Assembly: GCA_948759685.1 (NCBI GenBank)
Contig: CAQBGY010000170.1
Location: forward strand, 1 to 6,932
Source of the DNA: an uncultured Eubacterium sp.
GTDB lineage: Bacteria > Bacillota_A > Clostridia > Lachnospirales > Lachnospiraceae
DNA: 6,932 bases
Reading direction: 5' to 3'
Each line of letters opens with the position of its first letter. Positions within the stretch are counted from its first letter, which is position 1. The notes below the pieces were generated by a model that worked only from the letters and a program-made list of their open reading frames with translations, was not told where the DNA came from and ran no database searches. This document shows, one piece after another, positions 1-5,955 of this stretch. Both the position numbers and the translations under genes were made by a program.

Positions 1-538
1 ACTCGTCGAATGTGCTGAATGAGCCCACTCCCTGCACATATTGCAGATTGACACCTTCCGCCACATCGGGAATAGTTCCGAGTCTGACCAGACCGCCGAG
101 ACCTCCGCCTGTCTCGTTGACCGATGATGTGCCGTGGAGCAGCGATGCCTGGTCTATGAAATAGGACGGAATGGTCGAGAAGTCTGTCATGCCGAGCATG
201 GGATTGTTAATGCGCATGCCGTTCCACGTCACCTGCGTATGGCTGGGGGAGGTTCCACGGAAGGCGACAGTGGAGAGCGTGGCACGACCGTAGCTCTTGA
301 CAAAAACAGAAGAGTTGAATGTAAGGATGTCCGCCATTGATAGGGCTATGTTCTCTTTGAGGGCGATGGAATCGAATGTTGTTTTCTGCACTCCGATATC
401 CTTCATCGGGCGTTTGCCCCACACCACGACCTCACGCAGATTGTTCATCCTCTGTGTTGACTGTGCGTAAGTTCTTGTGCTAAATGCGAAATTCAAAATG
501 CACAGAAAAAGATATATGTATGACCGATATATTCTCAT
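1..538 (-). CDS. btuB: BtuB-like TonB-dependent outer-membrane receptor, N-terminal part (runs off window)
   Basis: This is the first ~179 residues of an outer-membrane active transporter; the rest lies beyond position 1. The ATG at 538-536 opens a frame with no stop to the window edge. Residues 1-25 form a signal peptide (hydrophobic core YLFLCILNFAF, likely cleavage after TYA). A TonB-box-like stretch LREVVVWGKR follows at about 34-43. The plug domain occupies about 60-155 and shows typical plug features: MADILTFNSSVFVKSYG, VAFRGTSPSHTQVTWNGMRI, and a Gly-rich GTSSVNETGGGLGG segment. The plug follows the signal peptide almost directly, without the N-terminal carboxypeptidase-like domain usual in SusC proteins, which fits the BtuB type. 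It lies 9 bp after the HUH gene and downstream of a btuG-like gene, which supports corrinoid as substrate. Receptor identity is firm from the plug; the substrate is inferred from context. Confidence 0.85.
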   Translation of the reverse strand, partial: MRIYRSYIYLFLCILNFAFSTRTYAQSTQRMNNLREVVVWGKRPMKDIGVQKTTFDSIALKENIALSMADILTFNSSVFVKSYGRATLSTVAFRGTSPSHTQVTWNGMRINNPMLGMTDFSTIPSYFIDQASLLHGTSSVNETGGGLGGLVRLGTIPDVAEGVNLQYVQGVGSFSTFDE

Positions 539-547
539 AATAGCGGC

Positions 548-967
548 TTAAAAAAGATTATAGTTCATGAACTGACGTTTCTCCTGCATCCAGCTCATTT
601 TAGAGTGTATGGTATCCTGCTGTTCAATGTAATCGACCCAGAACGGCAGCCGGTCACGTTCGACAATAAAGGACAGGCAGCATTTGAGCCATCCTCCGAA
701 TCTTTCCATATCCAGAATGCCGGCAGCCCTGAAACAACTGATATTTTTGATTTTCTCAATCAGCTTCTTCACGTTTTTGCGGAGCGGGATTTCTGTAAGG
801 ATATGGACATGGTGCATATCTCCTCCGACGGCATAAACCGGGCAGTGGCGGTTGCTGAAGAGAAGTGCGATGGCATCAAAGAATTCATCCCTGTGGAGAG
901 GCGGTATCGCAACTCCAAAGTCTCTTGTCTGAAAAATCAGATGATATATGTTTCCTAATGCCTCCAT
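548..967 (-). CDS. Small HUH/Y1 (IS200/REP-associated type) transposase-like protein inside the operon
   Basis: A 139-residue single-domain protein of the Y1_Tnp class, whose members cut and rejoin single-stranded DNA through a tyrosine. Counting from the GTG one codon upstream (970-968), the motifs are: N-terminal strand YHLIFQTRD (9-17); GGDMHHVHILTEI (49-61) carrying HxH metal ligands H54 and H56; and VDYIEQQ (112-118) with the expected catalytic Y114 and the paired Q118. The segment IVERDRLPFWVDYIEQQDTIH resembles Bacteroidetes REP-associated-type members, but the C-terminal tail after the tyrosine helix is shorter than usual. I place the start at the ATG (967-965), which overlaps the btuG stop as TGATG and suggests translational coupling; GTG would add one residue. 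The stop is 9 bp from the btuB ATG. No guide-RNA-type tnpB partner and no transposon ends are visible. Family is well supported; its role in this operon is unknown and may be domesticated. Confidence 0.82.
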   Translation of the reverse strand: MEALGNIYHLIFQTRDFGVAIPPLHRDEFFDAIALLFSNRHCPVYAVGGDMHHVHILTEIPLRKNVKKLIEKIKNISCFRAAGILDMERFGGWLKCCLSFIVERDRLPFWVDYIEQQDTIHSKMSWMQEKRQFMNYNLF

Positions 968-2040
968 CACTTCCAGCAGAATGCGCCGGGTATTATGCCG
1001 ACATAAAATTCATCAATCAGTTTTCCTTCGGGCGAGTATCGGTAGATCATGCCCTGCTGTTGGTAGTCGATGGCATCGGCTACATACACTTCGCCGTTCA
1101 CAGGATTTACGGTAAGTCCGTAATACTTCGTGTCGCGGTATTCGAGGAAAGGACGGACAGGAACACGGTTTGCCGTCACGTCCATACTCCAGATGTCATT
1201 GTTGATCCAGTACAGCTTGTCACGTTCGCCGTTGAGCTGCACCTCCGAGGGCCAGTCGCCCAGTTTGAACTTGAACTGCTTCTCAATCTTGAAAGTTGCC
1301 GCGTCGATGCAGTAGAGTGACGGAGCCTCATAGCCGTATGGAGATCCTTCATATCCACCGTCAGTCACAGTCCACATCTTGTCGTACTTATCCATTACAA
1401 GGGACGTGGGCTGTATGCCGACCGTCAGCTGGTCCACCACCTTATCCGTCTCGGTATCGATCTTGATGATGCGGTTCTGGTAGCTCCAGCAGTTGCAATA
1501 CACATATTTGCCGTATTGCACCATCTGCTCCGTTGAGCCGCTCTCCATCGTCATGTCAGGCACCTGAATGTAGCCTGTAATTTCATACTTCTTGGGATTG
1601 ACAATGAAGATGCGGTTGTCCCAAAGCTGCGTGACGTAAGCCTTTTCATCGCTCAGGAAGTGGATATATCGCGGAGAGGTCAAATCCTCGATACGTCCCA
1701 CCTCCTTGAACGTATTGAGGTCGATGGCAAAGATGACATGGGAGTTGTTCACCACTATCCACCCTTTGTTGTCATATATGCTCATGGACTGAGCAACATC
1801 GCCGAGTTTCATACCGTTTGCACGGAAGAACACCTCGTTCTGAACCTGATTCGTTGCCGGATCATAATAGGAAAGCGTCGCATTGCCATACTGGAAGTTA
1901 CCCTCGTTGGTAATGAAAAGTCCGGAGCCTGTTGCATTAAAGTCTTCTACCACATCGCCATAGTCCCATTCCATGCAGGAAGCGAGGGTGAGCGACAGCA
2001 GAGTGGTCAGGATATATAAGAGTTTCGGTTTGAATTTCAT
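967..2040 (-). CDS. btuG: BtuG-like surface lipoprotein, beta-propeller (DUF5074/YncE type), probable corrinoid-binding protein
   Basis: A 357-residue lipoprotein. The signal peptide ends in the lipobox LASC with lipidated C22, and the following MEWDYGDVVEDF is acidic. The rest is a repeated four-stranded-blade pattern typical of YVTN/YncE-like seven-bladed propellers: GLFITNEGNF (40-49), GWIVVNNS (93-100), KAYVTQLWDNRIFIVN (133-148), KYVYCNCWSYQNRIIKID (178-195), KMWTVTDGG (221-229), KLYWINNDIWSMD (275-287), GEVYVADAIDYQQQG (316-330). The ending VGIIPGAFCWK is a familiar signature of this family. In B. thetaiotaomicron, BtuG proteins bind cobalamin at the cell surface and form a stable complex with BtuB; length, fold and a nearby btuB-like gene match. 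The stop overlaps the start of the HUH gene. The 83-bp gap upstream holds a stem-loop. Family assignment is strong; the actual ligand (B12 or another cobamide) is inferred. Confidence 0.83.
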   Translation of the reverse strand: MKFKPKLLYILTTLLSLTLASCMEWDYGDVVEDFNATGSGLFITNEGNFQYGNATLSYYDPATNQVQNEVFFRANGMKLGDVAQSMSIYDNKGWIVVNNSHVIFAIDLNTFKEVGRIEDLTSPRYIHFLSDEKAYVTQLWDNRIFIVNPKKYEITGYIQVPDMTMESGSTEQMVQYGKYVYCNCWSYQNRIIKIDTETDKVVDQLTVGIQPTSLVMDKYDKMWTVTDGGYEGSPYGYEAPSLYCIDAATFKIEKQFKFKLGDWPSEVQLNGERDKLYWINNDIWSMDVTANRVPVRPFLEYRDTKYYGLTVNPVNGEVYVADAIDYQQQGMIYRYSPEGKLIDEFYVGIIPGAFCWK

Positions 2041-2053
2041 TCTAATAATTTTA

Positions 2054-2096
2054 AAACCTCGACCCGCTATTCAAGGTAATATACGAGCCGAGGTTT
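2054..2096 (-). promoter_or_regulatory. Stem-loop in the 83-bp gap just upstream of the btuG-like gene
   Basis: An exact 8-bp inverted repeat, AAACCTCG at 2054-2061 and CGAGGTTT at 2089-2096, encloses a 27-nt loop with a few further possible C-G pairs inside. On the transcribed strand the hairpin is followed by TAAAATTATTAGA and then the btuG ATG. The tail is too weak in U for a confident intrinsic terminator, so I describe it as a possible attenuator, RNA-processing or stabilising hairpin. It sits at the border between AT-rich upstream genes and GC-rich btuG. Presence of the repeat is certain; function is inferred. Confidence 0.4.
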
Positions 2097-2123
2097 GGCA
2101 GAAAAATTTTAACTGTTTGAGTT

Positions 2124-4109
2124 TTATTCAGCAGGTTTGCAACGACCTTCCTTCATATCCTGATATGTAGGATTATAAGTGCAATTTTCAATCTTCCAAT
2201 TAGATTCTGTTATTTGACCGTCATCAATGAATTTCTTAAAGAACGTGTAGTCAGAGAATTTTCTAACGGTGTCGAAATGCACACCTGAAAGTTTTAATAA
2301 TTTTGGAAACTTCAGATGATCTGAAGAGATGAAATCTGTTGTCATGCCAAATTTAAGTGACCCGTCAATAACTTCAAGACTTGGAAATGAAGCAGATTCA
2401 TATATTCTAAACAAAGTTAAGCCAGTGCCTCCAATATGACTTAAAACAGGGAAAAATGAATCAGTAATTGCCCCGTCCAAAAAGACGGTAAAAGCTCCCC
2501 ACTCAATATTTTTTACTGGTGATCCAGGGAGAAGATCCTCTTCTATGTACTCTGGAGACGATGCACAACATACCGTAGTCAAACTGGGAAAATCTAATAT
2601 AGCATCAACTCCAACCTGTAAAATAGACTGTCCACCAATGCTTTTAAGATTACTGGCTTTTACACTGGTAATAGAAAAACCTGTTATTAATAAATAACCT
2701 GGAATAGAATTAATACCAGATAAATCAATAGTATTCTTTGAAGATTGACCGCTAATTTGAATGATTGACAAATTCCCCGTTATACTTTGTAAAGAAGACT
2801 CAAAAGTATCTATATTAGCTTCATAATAAAAGTTGTTTATTTTTGTGAAATTTGTTTTTACAGCAGTGTTTAACGAGATAATCCTAACATCCACATCGGT
2901 TAGATCTTCTTTAGTTATCAAATTGTTGAACTTATTACAGTATTCAATTGTAATACAAGGATGTGTAGGTGAAGATGAAGTAAAACTAACATTACTAATA
3001 TCTAGCGATTCAATTAGAGCGAGTTGTCTGATGACTACGCCTCCAAGCTGATTTAACCCTTGCAACTTGGGCAACTTCTCAAGAACATCAAAATTCTTTA
3101 TGGACCATACTCCAGTTACTGATGTTAATTTATCGAACCCTTCAATAGATTTTAACTCGGTATTACCCATAAAGAATCTCATACCGGCAGTCTCCACTTC
3201 CCCATATATGCTCTCTATTGATAAATTTCCATTTACTGTAACAATATCGGGTACAGATATTGATGAAAATTCACGTGGTAAAACCTTAAATTCAAGAGAT
3301 CCTGTTTCCTTAAGTAGAGGTAACGATATTTGTGTAAGTTTTGTGTTTTCATTGAAAATAACATTACCCTCAACTTTTTCAAGTTCTTTGAATTCAATTA
3401 TTGATGCTCCTGAGCCATAAATTTGTATATCTCCTGTAACATTCTTTATTTTAGACATAGAAATCATTTCCAAGGACGTATCCTGTAATGGATTTTCTTC
3501 ACTTCCTATAAGAAGTCCGCCAATCGAAGTAATATTGTCAAGACCAGTAAGGGTACCGCCAGTAAAGCTATTCTTGATTATGATGTTTCCTTCAACCTCC
3601 TTAAGAATGCTTAATCCTGTTATATCATTGATTATTTCGGCATTTTCAGCGTTTGAACCAATAATAAGATTCCCTTTTATGATTGTTACACCGGATTCAA
3701 TAAAGGCTGCTACTTCTGAGGGTGTTTTGAGTTCAACATTTCCTTCACTTCTTATCTCATCCTTCACAACAACATAAGTATAATCATTTATAGTTCCATT
3801 ATAAGAAGTTACACGGAAAGTGCGTTCAGTATTCCAATCTGTTATGGTTGCCGGGTCCGGGAATATTTTTGCTGATGGTGTATAAGCGAATGATGCTTTC
3901 GCTCCATCAAGTGAAACCGTGTATGGAACTGTCACAGTAATTGTATTGTTTTCAATTACCGCTTCATACGTTTTATCATTTACACTAAGTACCACTGATG
4001 TGATATAATTATCATCAGCATCAACTGGAATTTCGTCTTTGTCAGAACAGCCGACAGCAAAAATGCAGAAGAATAGGCTGAACAGCAAGTTAAATTTGAT
4101 TGTTTTCAT
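2124..4109 (-). CDS. Large surface lipoprotein with N-terminal Ig-like (DUF5018-type) domain and beta-solenoid/LRR repeats
   Basis: A 661-residue lipoprotein of unknown function. The signal peptide ends in AVGC with C21 lipidated, followed by SDKDE, which contains a K-D-E resembling the Bacteroidetes surface-export signal. Residues about 33-115 form a beta-sandwich resembling DUF5018-type N-terminal domains (ITSVVLSVNDKTYEAVIEN through TERTFRVTSYNG). From about 140 to 615 there are irregular ~20-25-residue repeats of the form 'L..I.G.L.I' (VEGNIIIKN, IGGLLIGS, VTGDIQIYG, VEGNVIFNE, VNGNLSIES, ITGNLSIIQ, IDGSLKFG), like receptor-L-domain or BspA-like parallel beta-helices. The C-terminus carries NCTYNPTYQDMKEGRC, with C643 and C657 possibly disulfide-linked. 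It is AT-rich compared with btuG. The start ATG lies 18 bp after the preceding stop. Such folds usually bind proteins or glycans; a role in corrinoid uptake is only inferred from the operon. Confidence 0.75.
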   Translation of the reverse strand: MKTIKFNLLFSLFFCIFAVGCSDKDEIPVDADDNYITSVVLSVNDKTYEAVIENNTITVTVPYTVSLDGAKASFAYTPSAKIFPDPATITDWNTERTFRVTSYNGTINDYTYVVVKDEIRSEGNVELKTPSEVAAFIESGVTIIKGNLIIGSNAENAEIINDITGLSILKEVEGNIIIKNSFTGGTLTGLDNITSIGGLLIGSEENPLQDTSLEMISMSKIKNVTGDIQIYGSGASIIEFKELEKVEGNVIFNENTKLTQISLPLLKETGSLEFKVLPREFSSISVPDIVTVNGNLSIESIYGEVETAGMRFFMGNTELKSIEGFDKLTSVTGVWSIKNFDVLEKLPKLQGLNQLGGVVIRQLALIESLDISNVSFTSSSPTHPCITIEYCNKFNNLITKEDLTDVDVRIISLNTAVKTNFTKINNFYYEANIDTFESSLQSITGNLSIIQISGQSSKNTIDLSGINSIPGYLLITGFSITSVKASNLKSIGGQSILQVGVDAILDFPSLTTVCCASSPEYIEEDLLPGSPVKNIEWGAFTVFLDGAITDSFFPVLSHIGGTGLTLFRIYESASFPSLEVIDGSLKFGMTTDFISSDHLKFPKLLKLSGVHFDTVRKFSDYTFFKKFIDDGQITESNWKIENCTYNPTYQDMKEGRCKPAE

Positions 4110-4127
4110 ATTGTATTTTTTTGCTTA

Positions 4128-5888
4128 TTACTTAATATTTAAGTCTTGAAAAGAGAATACTTCAGTAGAAATCTCTCCTAGTGGACCGCTCTTTGCTAAT
4201 ACTCCACACTGAACTTTGATAAAATCAATATATTCCAGTTTGACTGGTGTTCCATCCTTAAATATGGCATTTGATATTTTAAATCCATTCATCTGACCAG
4301 TGCCATCATAGGAGTCCCCTCCAATACAATCACTACCTATATTGTCAACATAACCCCACTCATAGGCTTGGTTATTCCAAAAACCGGAAGATGGGATCTG
4401 AATATTTTTTGGCAATAATCTCGTGCCAGTCAGTGTGTATGATTCTTGATTCATCCAAAGAGGATAATAAGAGCTCTGTTGATGATACGAATTGTAATCA
4501 ACAGACCCAGAATTTCCCAAATTATCAGTCCAATAAACATTTGAGTGTGCGGACGCCGGACGATAGTATGTTACTTCGTAATCTTGAATAGTTGAACCGT
4601 TACCAGTCTCACTACCTTTAAGCTCATACCATTCGTCGTCTGGAAGACCATTCCCATTTACATCTTGCATTACCCAAACAATGCCGGGCTCATTGCTTCC
4701 TCCTTGATCGCTTAAAAAAGCATTTCCTTGGATTGCAAAGTCATATCCACCTTTATTGGGAATACTATGATCAAATCCGACAATAACGTATCCTCCAAAA
4801 GAACCAAGGGAAACGTACTTTTTATTTGCCAGTCGCTCTGCAGCATATTGATTTGCAGCATTAAAAGTTATTTCATCACCTTTGAACCCGCCGGAATTCG
4901 TTTCATTCACAAATTGCCCGGGTGCAGGTAAAAATTCAAAGACATTCGTTGAATAAGCTGAGCTGGAGGTATTTGCTGCTCGATATCTTGATGACTGTGC
5001 TCCAGGCTCACATACAACTCTAATTTTTGATTCAACAGAAATTCCATTCTCCTCTTCTGTTACTACAACTGAAATAAGATACTCACCGTCCTTTTCAGGA
5101 GTAAATATTAATAATGGTTCAGTAGCTCCTTCTACAGCTTTGCCATTGACAGCCCACTGAAAAGCAGGATTGTCAAAGTATTCCAATTGAGGCTTTAAGA
5201 AAACAGAGCGACCTGCAAAAGTAAATTTGGTAGTTTCTTTTGCATTATAATACGGTTTTTGAAAAGAAACCGAATATGGCATATTTTCTACTACTTCAAT
5301 CTCCAGCTCTTCTTCAGTAAGCCCATCTTCATTTGAAGCTCTAATAGTTATCGGATATGACCCTAAATTTTCTTCATTAAATATATAGGTTAGTTTATCC
5401 GACACAACAATTCCATTTCTTAACCATTCAATCTTGAAATCTCCTATATCTTGATTGGCGATCTCCGGTGCGAGAAGCAGGTCATGACCTTTTTGAACTT
5501 TAAGTCCTTTTGAGGGAATGAATAAATTAATGGCAGGTGGAAGTAAATCTTTTACTTCCACCTTAAGTTCTTCTGCGGCATATCCATTTTCATTATCAAC
5601 TCGCAATGTGATAAATACATCACCCGCTTCTTCCCATGTATGAGAAAAAGCTTTTTGATTCGATACAAGTTTTCCGTCAATAGTCCAAGAGAACAAAGCA
5701 TCATCCGCATTCCTATATGTAGGACTAATGCTTAATTCCTTACCCACCTTAACATTATAAACTCCACTCACATTATCAAGGATGATAATAGGTTTTAAAG
5801 TTCCATTATCAACAATTATATCATCTTTATTGCAAGAGCTTATAAAGGTGCAAAGTAAAACACATAAGGTTACACTTGGGATTCGCAT
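4128..5888 (-). CDS. Surface lipoprotein with three PKD/Ig-like domains and a C-terminal surface-protein domain
   Basis: A 586-residue lipoprotein. I chose the ATG at 5888-5886: it gives a compact signal peptide (MRIPSVTLCVLLCTFISSC) with lipidated C19, followed by NKDD, a K-D-D match to the Bacteroidetes surface-export motif. The longer frame would begin with TTG inside the tail of a hairpin. Residues about 27-114, 118-203 and 205-292 are three PKD-like modules, each with a W or Y core and a closing strand (WTIDGKL...VFITLRVDNENG; WLRNGIVV...PITIRASNEDG; WAVNGKAV...LISVVVTEEENG). The C-terminal domain (about 314-586) has GGYVIVGFDHSIPN (365-378), GYDFAIQGNAF (381-391) and DVNGNGLPDDEWYEL (409-423), the last resembling a DxDxDG calcium loop. 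Proteins of this architecture commonly occur beside YncE/BtuG-type and BtuB genes in Bacteroidetes. Ligand unknown; corrinoid or partner-protein binding is an inference. Confidence 0.77.
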   Translation of the reverse strand: MRIPSVTLCVLLCTFISSCNKDDIIVDNGTLKPIIILDNVSGVYNVKVGKELSISPTYRNADDALFSWTIDGKLVSNQKAFSHTWEEAGDVFITLRVDNENGYAAEELKVEVKDLLPPAINLFIPSKGLKVQKGHDLLLAPEIANQDIGDFKIEWLRNGIVVSDKLTYIFNEENLGSYPITIRASNEDGLTEEELEIEVVENMPYSVSFQKPYYNAKETTKFTFAGRSVFLKPQLEYFDNPAFQWAVNGKAVEGATEPLLIFTPEKDGEYLISVVVTEEENGISVESKIRVVCEPGAQSSRYRAANTSSSAYSTNVFEFLPAPGQFVNETNSGGFKGDEITFNAANQYAAERLANKKYVSLGSFGGYVIVGFDHSIPNKGGYDFAIQGNAFLSDQGGSNEPGIVWVMQDVNGNGLPDDEWYELKGSETGNGSTIQDYEVTYYRPASAHSNVYWTDNLGNSGSVDYNSYHQQSSYYPLWMNQESYTLTGTRLLPKNIQIPSSGFWNNQAYEWGYVDNIGSDCIGGDSYDGTGQMNGFKISNAIFKDGTPVKLEYIDFIKVQCGVLAKSGPLGEISTEVFSFQDLNIK

Positions 5889-5907
5889 TGTTTCTTTAAA
5901 ATACAAA

Positions 5908-5949
5908 TATGGTAAGCAACAATAGGATTAACCAAAGTTGCTTACCATA
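5908..5949 (-). terminator. Strong stem-loop with T-rich tail between the first and second genes (terminator or attenuator)
   Basis: A perfect 13-bp inverted repeat: TATGGTAAGCAAC at 5908-5920 and its reverse complement at 5937-5949, with a 16-nt loop. On the transcribed strand it begins 6 bp after the DUF4465 stop codon and is followed directly by TTTGTATTTT, which is the layout of an intrinsic terminator. The stem is long but only moderately GC-rich and the U run is interrupted, and the next gene begins only 19 bp further on. Partial termination or 3'-end stabilisation of the first cistron, giving more of the first protein than of the later ones, is therefore likelier than complete termination. 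The repeat is directly visible; its effect is inferred. Confidence 0.55.
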
Positions 5950-5955
5950 GTTAGA

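Noticed and set aside
605..958. Plus-strand open frame of 117 codons opposite the HUH gene
   Set aside because: It is the mirror of a gene with intact family motifs; its own translation shows no family pattern.
539..970. Insertion-sequence boundaries (hairpin ends or target duplication) around the HUH gene
   Set aside because: The flanks are only a 1-bp overlap and a 9-bp gap; no inverted or direct repeats or end hairpins are visible, so I did not annotate a mobile element.
865..1320. Plus-strand open frame of 151 codons across the btuG 3' end and the HUH gene start
   Set aside because: It lies antisense to two well-supported genes, has no recognisable domain or signal, and is explained by the GC-rich codon usage of the opposite strand.
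5889..5906. Upstream TTG start that would add six residues (MYFKET) to the PKD lipoprotein
   Set aside because: It is a TTG in the T-rich tail of the hairpin, and the ATG at 5888 gives a better-shaped lipoprotein signal peptide.
5904..5936. Possible Bacteroides-type promoter on the minus strand (TTTG at 5936-5933, CATATTTG at 5911-5904, 21-nt spacing)
   Set aside because: The -7 element departs from TAnnTTTG, and both parts overlap the hairpin, which explains the sequence better. It would need transcription-start mapping.
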